Notes: generated from the sequence alone by a model not told the origin. 14,497 nucleotides of DNA from JALHOQ01 sp038144835 (GCA_038144835.1 JAYQON010000077.1:1-14497), one strand, 5' to 3'. Positions 1 to 7,181 are shown, counted from the stretch's first letter. A program made the numbers and translations.

Positions 1-243
1 CTTGAGGGTTTGTCCAAGAAAAGCCCTCTCAGCGTTGATGAGGTCATTGATCTTTTGTGGCAGTCATCATTTAGTCCCGAACACTATCATCGCCTAAGAA
101 TGGGGATTCATCGTCTCAATGCGCTAGTCAATGACATCACAGGTTTAGGAAAAATAATTGAAGTCGATTCTCAAATTGTGCGCTTGCGCCCTGAAGTGAA
201 ACTGAGACCGGCAGATGAAGGCTTTGAAGTCGATTTAGTCTAA
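1..243 (+). CDS. C-terminal fragment of a winged-helix-like protein
   Basis: The reading frame is open from the first base of the window and ends at a TAA at 241-243, giving about 80 residues. A TTG at position 10 could be read as a start, but the frame continues upstream without a stop, so this is most likely the tail of a longer protein. The segment has an alternating helix/strand pattern (VDEVIDLLW, then a helix around HYHRLRMGIHRLNALV, then IIEVDSQIVRLRP) that resembles the C-terminal winged helix of OmpR/PhoB-type or TPR-linked regulators, where W, the helix with RxxIHRL and the final beta-hairpin are the core. That family call is an inference from pattern only; the N-terminal domain that would settle it lies outside the window. 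It is convergent with the phoH-like gene. Confidence 0.55.
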   Translation, partial: LEGLSKKSPLSVDEVIDLLWQSSFSPEHYHRLRMGIHRLNALVNDITGLGKIIEVDSQIVRLRPEVKLRPADEGFEVDLV

Positions 244-266
244 AGTCTTATTATGAGCCTAAAAAA

Positions 267-316
267 GGCGATGTGAAGCGTCCTTGCTTCAACCAGGTGT
301 CCTGCCTTCCATCGCC
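267..316 (+). other. Possible three-way-junction RNA fold or terminator
   Basis: A nested set of inverted repeats follows the stop of the first gene. The outer stem is GGCGATG (267-273) with CATCGCC (310-316). Inside it are TGAAGC (274-279) with GCTTCA (286-291) around a 6-nt loop, and CAGG (294-297) with CCTG (301-304) around a 3-nt loop. The A tract 261-266 precedes it and further Cs follow it; there is no U tract after it on the + strand. It could be a terminator lacking a U tract, a 3' UTR stabilising fold or part of a small RNA. The A tract would read as a U tract after the outer stem on the - strand, so it may stop phoH transcription. Confidence 0.4.
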
Positions 317-330
317 CCCCCACAACTTAG

Positions 331-375
331 ATCGTGAATTTAATTTCATCTAAAAACAAGAAATTTTTTCACGAT
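331..375. terminator. Long inverted repeat between convergent genes
   Basis: ATCGTGAA (331-338) pairs with TTCACGAT (368-375), and the inner AATTTC (342-347) pairs with GAAATT (360-365), leaving a small internal loop and a 12-nt apical loop. It lies between the stop of the winged-helix fragment and the 3' end of the phoH-like gene, where a bidirectional transcription terminator is expected. No clean U tract follows on either strand, so the role as a terminator is an inference. Confidence 0.4.
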
Positions 376-410
376 GCTGTGAGCAGAGGGCAAACAGGAC
401 CTTGGGCTGG

Positions 411-2123
411 CTACTGTTCAGGGTGTGGATTTTCAAAAACCTTGGCCGAGAGCTTAGCCAAAGCTGACCGCACACCCTCTTTAAGTTTCACAAACGCAAC
501 ATGTGAGCGCTCCTCTTCAGACAGCGAATCAGCCGTAAAAAGATTAGCGCTAACTGAAAGACCGTTATTTCTTTCATTCAGGTAATTCACATCGATCTGC
601 GTAGCGTCACCTAGAATTACAATCTTAGAGCCTTCACCCACTCGCGTGAGCATAGTCTTAGCTTCATGAATGCTCGTGTTTTGGAACTCGTCGGCAATCA
701 CAAACATATCGTGCAGACTCCGACCGCGCATTTTTGTGAACGGCAAGAGATCCAGGTTAGAAATTTCGGAGGGATTAAAACGCCGTCGACGTTGGGGCTT
801 TTCTTTCTGCCTTTGCTGTTCACGCTGATGATTCAAAACAGCTCTGCGCTCACGCTTTGATAACATCGGATCATTGGGGTCGCGTTGATCCATCCAACTG
901 CTGTGGCGAGGTGGCTCCGCCTTTGGCTTTACATCGTTCATTTTTGCCCAAATGAGCGACAGATTATCATAAAAGGCGTTGAAGTCTTCTTCAAGTTTGG
1001 CGGCTTTATCCCCAGGCAAAGCGCCCAGGCTATTTTGACGACCAACATCGACAAGCGGACGCGTGATCATGAGGCTACCATAGCCATGGGTACCTCCTGG
1101 CTTTCGGGAAGTATTCAACTGGCTGAGGGCCGCCAACAAGGTAACAAATGTTTTACCAGTCCCCGCAAACGCCTCCATAATTACAAGCTCTACGGTTGGA
1201 TCAAATAAAACATCTAGAGCCATGTGTTGCTCTAAATTCATTGGACCAAAAGGTAATCCTAGCTTGGAAAAATCAGTTAAACGACGAAGCCCGCTGTTTT
1301 TAGGATTTTCTCGATCATAAACAAAACGAGCTACCGTTTCAGGGGAGCCGTCACGGCTCGGGCTCCGCAACATCACAAACTGATTCGGCGCAATGTTTAA
1401 CCCCTCTGGACGACTTATCTTGCCTTCCGACAAAAACTCATCAAACAGACTTTCACCAACTTCAACATTGATGAACTGGTTTTCGATACTTTGCGCGGAT
1501 GTGACCCATTCGTACTCAAAGGGCAGAGCCGCGACTCCCAGGCTGGCCGCTTTAACACGCACGGCGCGATCATCACTGATCAGAAAAATTTGCCGCCCTT
1601 CGGTTTTTAAAGATTCATGTTTGTGTTTGGTTAGCGCCAGAATTTGATTGTCTTTCTTGCCGGGATTAAAATTTGTCGATTTCAATACATCATTAAAATC
1701 GCGAGCTTCAATCACCAAGCGAGCCCCGTGCGGCAAACTGATTCCAGCTTGAGGATCAGGGTTCTTACCTATCACTTCATCAAGAGCCTTAAAAAAGGTG
1801 CGTGCAGCTTTGCCTGTCTTTAGATCTATTTTCTTTTCATCTGCTTCTTCTATGACCGTAATCGGAATTATGACTTCTGCACCCGGATACTTATAAAAAG
1901 CGTAAGGATCATTGAGTATCACGTTAGTGTCGAGCACTACCGTTTTCCCGCTCCACTTGCTTTGCGCTTCGGCCAACATTTTTCCATCAAGATGTCCCTC
2001 GCAGGCTTGCGAAAGAACTTTAGCGACAGTGGTCTCAATCACTGGGTCGGGATCTTCGGCCCAAACACTCAAAGGACTAAACAAAAACACGCTAACCAAG
2101 CTGATTATCAGGAAACCCCTCAT
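411..2123 (-). CDS. phoH: PIN-PhoH ATPase/nuclease with predicted signal peptide
   Basis: Predicted 570-residue PhoH2/YlaK-type protein: an N-terminal PIN RNase domain fused to a PhoH P-loop ATPase. Members studied in other bacteria act as RNA-unwinding ribonucleases. The PIN domain spans about residues 60-205, with VVLDTNVIL (D65), acidic E92/E93, KKDNQIL (D158) and ISDDRAV (D184/D185) as candidate metal-binding acids. The PhoH domain has Walker A AFAGTGKT (ends T325), Walker B FVIADEFQN (D478, E479) and GDATQIDV near 505-512. A very basic, Arg/Gln-rich stretch (about 395-450) sits between the Walker motifs. Unusually, the protein opens with a hydrophobic segment ending near SVWA-EDP, a typical signal peptide. 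The start at 2123 has a good AGAGGGA ribosome site 7 nt away. A second in-frame ATG at 1979 (M49) would give a cytoplasmic protein but has only a weak GGA nearby. The family call is strong; export is inferred. Confidence 0.92.
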   Translation of the reverse strand: MRGFLIISLVSVFLFSPLSVWAEDPDPVIETTVAKVLSQACEGHLDGKMLAEAQSKWSGKTVVLDTNVILNDPYAFYKYPGAEVIIPITVIEEADEKKIDLKTGKAARTFFKALDEVIGKNPDPQAGISLPHGARLVIEARDFNDVLKSTNFNPGKKDNQILALTKHKHESLKTEGRQIFLISDDRAVRVKAASLGVAALPFEYEWVTSAQSIENQFINVEVGESLFDEFLSEGKISRPEGLNIAPNQFVMLRSPSRDGSPETVARFVYDRENPKNSGLRRLTDFSKLGLPFGPMNLEQHMALDVLFDPTVELVIMEAFAGTGKTFVTLLAALSQLNTSRKPGGTHGYGSLMITRPLVDVGRQNSLGALPGDKAAKLEEDFNAFYDNLSLIWAKMNDVKPKAEPPRHSSWMDQRDPNDPMLSKRERRAVLNHQREQQRQKEKPQRRRRFNPSEISNLDLLPFTKMRGRSLHDMFVIADEFQNTSIHEAKTMLTRVGEGSKIVILGDATQIDVNYLNERNNGLSVSANLFTADSLSEEERSHVAFVKLKEGVRSALAKLSAKVFENPHPEQ

Positions 2124-2129
2124 CCCAAA

Positions 2130-2137
2130 CTCCCTCT
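2130..2137 (-). promoter_or_regulatory. Ribosome binding site of the PIN-PhoH gene
   Basis: On the - strand the sequence AGAGGGAG is followed by TTTGGG and then ATG at 2123-2121. This is a good Shine-Dalgarno match with 6-nt spacing. It favours the long form carrying the signal peptide over the internal ATG at 1979. Confidence 0.6.
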
Positions 2138-2222
2138 GACGAATTGCGTTGGAAGTGTACCGAAATGGAACCTCCCGAAGTAGCGAATTAATTACATTTT
2201 AATGAAAAAATATAAACCTTTA

Positions 2223-2237
2223 ACCACCCTGGGTGGT
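2223..2237. repeat. Perfect 7-bp inverted repeat, operator-like
   Basis: ACCACCC-T-GGGTGGT is a perfect 7+7 palindrome with a single central base, in the shared upstream region of two divergent genes. One-base spacing is too tight for an RNA hairpin and suits a homodimeric DNA-binding protein. The cognate regulator is unknown. Confidence 0.4.
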
Positions 2238-2293
2238 CTTAGCACTTCAGATCAGAACAACCCCTTCTTCAGTGAGCTTGTCTGTCTAAAGGA

Positions 2294-2407
2294 ATGACGT
2301 TTTTTAAAAAACTCATACGCGAAAGCAGAAAAAAATCAAATTTCTTAAGAAAACGTAAAGTCAGCAAGACGATCGTCGATAAGACCTGTGTCGGGCGCTG
2401 TATGTAA
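2294..2407 (+). CDS. Possible 37-residue basic small protein
   Basis: ATG at 2294 opens 37 codons ending in TAA at 2405-2407. The product begins MTFFKKLIRE, has about a third Lys/Arg, and ends TCVGRCM with two cysteines. AAAGGA lies directly against the ATG, which is too close for efficient initiation. It could be a real small basic peptide, a leader ORF upstream of the vWA gene, or chance. I do not recognise it, and coding support is weak. Confidence 0.2.
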   Translation: MTFFKKLIRESRKKSNFLRKRKVSKTIVDKTCVGRCM

Positions 2408-2496
2408 GCTCCAAAAATACCGGCAAATTTCCGTCAACGGTCTTTAAAGGTAGGTAAAGAGACTAATGGCGGAATCCGTAAAAAAAGGGGAGCTTT

Positions 2497-3603
2497 ATGA
2501 CGGCCGTCAGGAATAGTCTTTTGGGGCTAGTGCTTATACTCACAGTTAGCGCCTGTTCTAAGGGCGGTACATCTTATTCACTTCTGGAGGATAGCAAAAC
2601 TTTTCGGCAAAACTCAGGCACTCAAAACGCCAAAATTGACGTTCTTTGGGTGATTGATAACTCAGGCTCCATGCAGTCCTCGCAAGAGAATTTGGCCAAC
2701 AATTTTCCCTCATTTATAGATAACTTTACCGACAAAGGGTTGGATTTTCAGATGGCAGTGACGACGACACAAGCCTATCTTTCCTTACCTGTCTTCAACT
2801 CGTACTACAACTCCGTCCCTCAGCCCGCCTATTATGAGGGGCAGGAGCAAGGTTGGATTGCCCAGTTTCGCGACGGAGCGCCGGGGATACATTCAGGATT
2901 CCGCCTACTGACTCCCGAAACCCCCAATTTAAATAACGTCTTTGTCACCAATGCCATGCAGGGCATCGATGGGAAAGGAGACGAACGCAGCCTGCAAAGT
3001 ATGCGTGCTGCTCTAGAAAGCCCCTTAAACGCGAGCTTTGTTCGCGAAGGTAGCTTTTTATCGGTAATTATTGTGACCGATGAGGATGATTTCTCACATG
3101 ACGGTACAGCTATGTATGAGCGTTATGACCGACCTCTACATACCATCGACTCGTATGTTGAGTTTCTAGATTCACTGACTCAGTCCGGCGGACTTCAACG
3201 GCGCTACAGCGTAAACACCATCAGCGTCAATTCACAGGAATGCTTGAACTCCATATACAATGGTGCTCAGAAAATTGGCACAAGAGTGGGACAACTCGCA
3301 GAAGCCACTGGCGGCGTCAAAGGCAATCTGTGTGGTAACTTTGCTGAAGAACTTGAGTTGATCTCCCAGTCTATCGTCCAGCTTTCGACTCAGTTTTCTT
3401 TGGCGGATCGCAAGCCCATCCCCGAAACCATCAAGGTTTGGGTCAACGGTCAAAGTGTACCTAGCGCAAGCTTAAATCCGGCCAACAACGGCGGTTGGGT
3501 CTACAACCCGTCAAGCAACAGCATTATTTTTCAGGGCGATTATATTCCTGCTCAGGGGGCTACGATTCAGGTTAGCTTTGACCCGCGTGAGCTGACCATT
3601 TAA
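2497..3603 (+). CDS. von Willebrand factor A domain lipoprotein
   Basis: A 368-residue lipoprotein. The N-terminus has a hydrophobic signal ending in the lipobox TVSAC, with lipidated Cys20, so it is expected to be exported and membrane-anchored. A vWA domain starts near residue 47: the metal-ion-dependent adhesion motif DNSGS is at 54-58, a further conserved Thr/Asp region is VTDEDD (194-198 region), and DGKGDERSLQ precedes a helix. vWA domains bind proteins through a chelated Mg2+ or Mn2+. A C-terminal beta-rich domain (about 310-366: IKVWVNG, GGWVYNP, IIFQGDYIP, ATIQVSF) looks like a small Ig-like add-on. The start has GGGGAG with 4-nt spacing. The next gene begins 10 bp downstream, suggesting an operon. 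The target is unknown; a role in envelope or cell-surface adhesion is an inference. Confidence 0.85.
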   Translation: MTAVRNSLLGLVLILTVSACSKGGTSYSLLEDSKTFRQNSGTQNAKIDVLWVIDNSGSMQSSQENLANNFPSFIDNFTDKGLDFQMAVTTTQAYLSLPVFNSYYNSVPQPAYYEGQEQGWIAQFRDGAPGIHSGFRLLTPETPNLNNVFVTNAMQGIDGKGDERSLQSMRAALESPLNASFVREGSFLSVIIVTDEDDFSHDGTAMYERYDRPLHTIDSYVEFLDSLTQSGGLQRRYSVNTISVNSQECLNSIYNGAQKIGTRVGQLAEATGGVKGNLCGNFAEELELISQSIVQLSTQFSLADRKPIPETIKVWVNGQSVPSASLNPANNGGWVYNPSSNSIIFQGDYIPAQGATIQVSFDPRELTI

Positions 3604-3613
3604 CCTTTTGGAA

Positions 3614-4684
3614 GTGAAACGTTTTATAAGAGTTGTTCTTGCTTTCGCGGCAGTGTCATTTATCTCGGGCTTTGCCTTCGGGATTTGGCGCGAACGGGTG
3701 GCGCAGTTTGAGATCTCCGACAAATCACCTTTGCGGATGCTATGCTCGGAAAAATGGATTGATCCCGAAGATTTGTCTGTCATTAGTCAACGCATAGGCA
3801 CCCCCATTCAACTGTATACCTACGCCCGCCCCAGCGAGCTTTTGCGTCAGATGGCAACTAGTGACGGAAATGTCGATGTCGTCTGTGCCAGCTCTTTTGT
3901 TGTCCGGGGACTTACGCAAAGTCGCTGGTTAAAAAAAATCGACCCAAAAACCTTGAGTCACTTCAAACAAATTGCAGTCGATTTTACGCATCTTCCTTTT
4001 GACCCTCAAGTTGAGTACACCGTGCCCCTGTTTTGGAATTTGTACGGAATCTTACGCAGCCCATCCAGCCCCCCTTTGGCGACTCTAAAGCAAGCCGTTC
4101 GTAGCCATCGGTTGTCCGTGTGGGGCGATGAATTGAATGTCCTTTATTTGATGAACCTAACGGGTCTCGATATTGCGACTCGGCTCAACCGCGAAGATGA
4201 GCTGAATTTGGACCAAGATATGCGCAGCTTTATTCAAGCTACCAACCACATGGTGCGCCCTCTTCCGATCCCTGAGACTTTGGATGAAGTCATGGCCAAG
4301 GCCGACTGGGCGATTTTACCTGCTAGCCATGCGGCCCGATTTACTGGCGCCGAATCAAAATATGAATTTTTGTTACCTGACGATGGTGGAGCTGTAGAAA
4401 TTGGGGTGCTGGCCGTTGGTGAAAAATCAGCGCGCGCAGAAGAGGCTCTTCTTCTGATTAACGAACTCATCGCTCCGGAGCATGCTTTGCGCGTGCATCG
4501 CCGACTGGGAGCTGGGGTTTTGCATACACCTCTGGCACATTTAGATTCCATCCTGCCCATGCAACGTCCGGAAGCTTTGCGCGATTTCCCACTCACACGT
4601 ATGCATTTTCCCGACCTAGCGCTTGATGCCATTCCACGTTTGCAAAAAATTTTTGATGAAATCTTGGCTTCAAATAGCCTGTAA
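3614..4684 (+). CDS. PotD-like extracellular solute-binding protein
   Basis: About 356 residues resembling periplasmic polyamine-type binding proteins (SBP family 1, PotD/PotF). It has a short positive N-terminus (MKRFIR) and one hydrophobic segment (about residues 5-26) without a clear cleavage motif, so it may be an uncleaved anchor facing the periplasm. Family features follow: LRMLCSEKWIDPEDL, then GTPIQLYTY, then NVDVVCASSFVV, then VPLFWNLYGIL, the usual ligand-cleft framework of this fold. I chose GTG 3614; TTG 3608 adds two residues. Neither has a usable ribosome site, and GGA at 3610-3612 is too close, so initiation probably depends on coupling to the upstream vWA gene, whose stop is at 3603. 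No permease or ATPase gene lies nearby, so it is an orphan. The polyamine ligand is not demonstrated. Confidence 0.75.
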   Translation: MKRFIRVVLAFAAVSFISGFAFGIWRERVAQFEISDKSPLRMLCSEKWIDPEDLSVISQRIGTPIQLYTYARPSELLRQMATSDGNVDVVCASSFVVRGLTQSRWLKKIDPKTLSHFKQIAVDFTHLPFDPQVEYTVPLFWNLYGILRSPSSPPLATLKQAVRSHRLSVWGDELNVLYLMNLTGLDIATRLNREDELNLDQDMRSFIQATNHMVRPLPIPETLDEVMAKADWAILPASHAARFTGAESKYEFLLPDDGGAVEIGVLAVGEKSARAEEALLLINELIAPEHALRVHRRLGAGVLHTPLAHLDSILPMQRPEALRDFPLTRMHFPDLALDAIPRLQKIFDEILASNSL

Positions 4685-5266
4685 AATAACTCGGGTACGG
4701 CCTTTGAACGAGTTGCGCTGATAGATCTCCGTGCTCTTGTTGCGTACCATGATTTCTATATAGAGATCATAGGCTGATCTTGCCGATCCCGTCCATAGTC
4801 CCTGACGATTGACATTGTCTTGAGGGATGGCAAACAGGTTAACATAGAGCAAAAATCGTCCATTAATACAGCGGCTGTTCACGCTGGCGCTGGGGCTTGA
4901 TAAAATCATTCCAGTCATGCCAGAATCTCGCACCCGTGCATTGTTATAGTAAAGTTCCCAGCGAATGATGTTGTCTGCAAAGCCACCCTCATTGCAATCA
5001 CCACCGATATTGAACTCACCCACGTTAGCTGCAACATCATAATTGGTGGAAACGGACGGTAGATTTGCCTTCACATTAAGATGATCTAAATTTGGTGTGA
5101 TACAAGCCGCATTGTCGCAGGTAATGCCTAAACTTCCCAATTCAGAACTGGTCGAGGGGTCTTGATAAGCTCCACAATTGTTGAATTGAGAAAGTAAAAG
5201 AAGCCCCAACACCGGATAAAATAAGCTTTTGATAAGCCAGGGACGTTGGCTTGACGGATTACCCAT
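4670..5266 (-). CDS. Putative lipoprotein with F-N-N-C-G lipidation site
   Basis: A 198-residue protein with a long n-region (about 13 residues), a hydrophobic core (YPVLGLLLLS) and then QFNNCGAY, with Cys31 as the likely lipidated residue. Asn at -1 departs from the classic lipobox, but FNNCG/FQNCG-type sites recur in Bdellovibrio lipoproteins as I remember them. The mature part is Ser/Asn-rich with further cysteines (TCDNAAC at 50-55, GGDCNEGG, SRCING), suggesting disulfides, and is mostly beta-predicted. No domain is recognised. The ATG is preceded by only a weak GGAT. Its 3' end overlaps the PotD-like gene by 15 bp tail to tail. It is divergent from the OppA-like gene. Confidence 0.65.
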   Translation of the reverse strand: MGNPSSQRPWLIKSLFYPVLGLLLLSQFNNCGAYQDPSTSSELGSLGITCDNAACITPNLDHLNVKANLPSVSTNYDVAANVGEFNIGGDCNEGGFADNIIRWELYYNNARVRDSGMTGMILSSPSASVNSRCINGRFLLYVNLFAIPQDNVNRQGLWTGSARSAYDLYIEIMVRNKSTEIYQRNSFKGRTRVILQAI

Positions 5267-5383
5267 AAAATCATTATCCGTTTCGACTTGAGCCTAGACA
5301 AACTTTAACCTTCTCGTGCATCAAATTGAGACGCCCAATATCCCATTGACCGAGAATGATGAATCCCGCAGACTGCCGCGCCT

Positions 5384-6898
5384 ATGCACCTTTTATTGCT
5401 TTTAATACTGGCGTTAATTTTCAATCCGCTCGGCCATTCGACCACAGCCGAGCCTTTTCGCTTTCATATATTTGCAGAACCGACAAATTTTGATCCGCAA
5501 CGAACAAGTAGTGCGAGCGGAAATTACTTGTTTCATGCCATTTATCGAGGCCTGTATCGGTACCATGGAAAAAAAGGTTTACTCAAAGAGGGGGCGCAAG
5601 ACTGCCGGCGTACCCAAAGACATCTGCGCTGCACCTTAAAAAAAACACACCGTTGGAGTGATGGACGCAGAATCACCGCCAATGATTACGTAGCTTCTTT
5701 TCGCCGATTGATCGATCCAAAAAACGCAAGCCCTCAAAGTGATGTTTTGTTTACCATCAAGAACGCACGCTTGATTTGGGCGGGAAAACGTAAAACCCAG
5801 GATCTGGGAGTGACGGCGGTGGACGATGACACATTGGATTTCCAGTTTGAAGTTGAGGACGCAGAGTTTGAATTTAAATTAATACACCCCGCTCTGTCCC
5901 CTCTTCCCACCGGTGGCTACCCCGACCGTGACTCGGCCACTCAACTGATTACTAGTGGCCCATTTGTCATCAAAGAATGGAAAAGTGGGTCGCGAGTACG
6001 TTTCGCACGCAACAAATACTACATTGATTTGGAAAACGTGAATCGCCCTGAAGCAGAAGCCGTATTTATCGACAGCGATGCAACCGCGACCACTCTTTAT
6101 GAGGCTGGCAAACTGAGCTTCCTGCGCCGAGTGCCATCTGCCGATATCCCGCGTATGCGGCAGAAACCAGGCTTTCACCAAATTGGCATGGCCCGCTTTG
6201 ATTACATTGGCTTTGGCCCGCAGCTCAAAAATTTACCAAAAATACGTCAAGCCTTAGTGGAGGGCGTGGATTTTTCGTTATTCTTAAAGCTCTTCGATAC
6301 TCGCTCGCAGCCGGGTTGCCCGAGTCTGCCTCTCTCCTATATGGATCGAAAAGTGTGCCGTGAGTTCAACCCTACGCGGGCTCGTAAAGTCCTTCCGAAG
6401 TCCATACAGCCAGGGAAAATCGAAATGCATTTTAGTCGCATGGGGGGAGACGATATCGCTCGGGCAGCCGAATACTTCCAGGGGCAGTGGAGTAAAAATC
6501 TGGGCTTAAAGATCGAGCTATTGGCCCAAGAGCAGGCTGTGTTTATGCGCTCCTTGCGCTCGAACCCCCCAATGATTTTCGGCAAAGGGGTCAGTTTGGA
6601 TCGGCCACCCTGCTTAGCTGCTTTAGAGATATTTGCAAAAGATCATCCCGAAAATTTTATTCATTTTGACGACCCAACTTTTTCAATGCTCTTAAAACGC
6701 CTTAGCCAGACCAAAGGCCTATCTGAGCGCAAACGACTTTGTCGCCAAGCCGTGGAGCGTTTATTGCAATCCAATGCGCTAATTCCTTTGGGAGAAATGC
6801 ATTTTACCATAATGGCTAGCCCGGCTTTTACTGGTTGGGACCTTAATGAACTGAATCAGCTCGACTTAAGTGAGCTTCGTGAGGTGCCGAAAGAGTAA
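5384..6898 (+). CDS. Family 5 extracellular solute-binding protein (OppA/DppA-like)
   Basis: A 504-residue peptide-type periplasmic binding protein (SBP_bac_5). It begins with a very hydrophobic signal (MHLLLLLILALIF) that lacks the usual Lys/Arg, with likely cleavage near STTA-EP. Family landmarks are FAEPTNFDPQR at the mature N-terminus, GLYRY, RWSDGRRITANDYVASF (the canonical WSDG-x-x-x-T-A-x-D motif) and TSGPFVIKEWKSG. The length suits the family (about 500-550). These proteins usually deliver oligopeptides to an ABC importer, or sense them; no permease or ATPase gene is nearby. The start has no ribosome site I can see, and a stop in frame at 5360 excludes a longer form. The gene faces away from the lipoprotein gene, leaving 117 bp for both promoters. 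Ligand unknown. Confidence 0.85.
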   Translation: MHLLLLLILALIFNPLGHSTTAEPFRFHIFAEPTNFDPQRTSSASGNYLFHAIYRGLYRYHGKKGLLKEGAQDCRRTQRHLRCTLKKTHRWSDGRRITANDYVASFRRLIDPKNASPQSDVLFTIKNARLIWAGKRKTQDLGVTAVDDDTLDFQFEVEDAEFEFKLIHPALSPLPTGGYPDRDSATQLITSGPFVIKEWKSGSRVRFARNKYYIDLENVNRPEAEAVFIDSDATATTLYEAGKLSFLRRVPSADIPRMRQKPGFHQIGMARFDYIGFGPQLKNLPKIRQALVEGVDFSLFLKLFDTRSQPGCPSLPLSYMDRKVCREFNPTRARKVLPKSIQPGKIEMHFSRMGGDDIARAAEYFQGQWSKNLGLKIELLAQEQAVFMRSLRSNPPMIFGKGVSLDRPPCLAALEIFAKDHPENFIHFDDPTFSMLLKRLSQTKGLSERKRLCRQAVERLLQSNALIPLGEMHFTIMASPAFTGWDLNELNQLDLSELREVPKE

Positions 6899-6900
6899 GT

Positions 6901-6912
6901 GAGTCATGACTC
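6901..6912. repeat. 12-bp perfect palindrome
   Basis: GAGTCATGACTC lies in the 32-bp gap between the OppA-like gene and the small zinc protein. It has no loop, so it suits a dimeric DNA-binding protein better than an RNA hairpin. AGTGA-TT-TCACT (6919-6930) follows just upstream of the next ATG. Function unknown. Confidence 0.3.
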
Positions 6913-6930
6913 GATAGGAGTGATTTCACT

Positions 6931-7155
6931 ATGGCAAAAAAAGAAGCAAATTCAGGTGCAAATAACAATAATGTTGTCGCAATGGGCCCAAGCCATTGCT
7001 GTGTAGATAAGTGCGGCAAGAAAATAGATCGCATGAATTTTTGCAGCGAACATTTTCTCTGGTTTAAAGAAGGCCTAATTAATAAAAAGGGCGAGCGTCC
7101 CCCTGATTTCGACAAAAAATTTCAATCTTATATGAGTCGAAAAAAGGTCGCCTAA
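6931..7155 (+). CDS. Small Cys/His protein, putative zinc-binding
   Basis: A 74-residue soluble protein. A flexible Asn/Gly-rich head (residues 1-20) leads to HCCVDKCG (C23, C24, C28), then FCSEH (C38, H41) and a conserved-looking WFKEGLI segment, followed by a basic tail. C24-x3-C28-x9-C38-x2-H41 would make one four-ligand zinc site. TAGGAG about 10 nt before the ATG is a fair ribosome site. I recall similar small proteins with CSEH-x-x-WFK in Bdellovibrio-type genomes, but assign no function. The preceding gene ends 32 bp upstream and a weak terminator follows, so it may be the last gene of the OppA-like unit. Nucleic-acid or protein binding is possible, unproven. Confidence 0.7.
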   Translation: MAKKEANSGANNNNVVAMGPSHCCVDKCGKKIDRMNFCSEHFLWFKEGLINKKGERPPDFDKKFQSYMSRKKVA

Positions 7156-7181
7156 AAAATCAAAAATACCATATCAAATCT

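Larger units (their letters stand above)
2124..2496. other. 373-bp intergenic region between divergent genes
   Basis: This is the longest non-coding stretch and should carry the promoters of the phoH-like gene (-) and the vWA lipoprotein gene (+). It is AT-rich at 2185-2222, holds a 15-bp palindrome (2223-2237) and a possible 37-codon ORF (2294-2407). It also contains the 10-bp palindrome GACGATCGTC near 2369. I could not find a convincing -35/-10 pair for sigma-70 or a sigma-28 or sigma-54 promoter. No known riboswitch fold was recognised. Confidence 0.5.

Noticed and set aside
381..440. AGGGCAAAC, as in the c-di-GMP-I (GEMM) riboswitch core
   Set aside because: The second conserved half (GACGCAAAGCC and the GGUAGGUAGC stem) is missing, and it lies at the tail end of the convergent phoH-like gene rather than ahead of a gene.
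334..585. + strand reading frame of 83 codons
   Set aside because: It lies mostly antisense to the phoH-like gene, starts inside the hairpin and has no family resemblance.
4234..4632. - strand frame rich in Arg/Ser/Ala
   Set aside because: Antisense to the PotD-like gene, with the low-complexity composition of a shadow frame.
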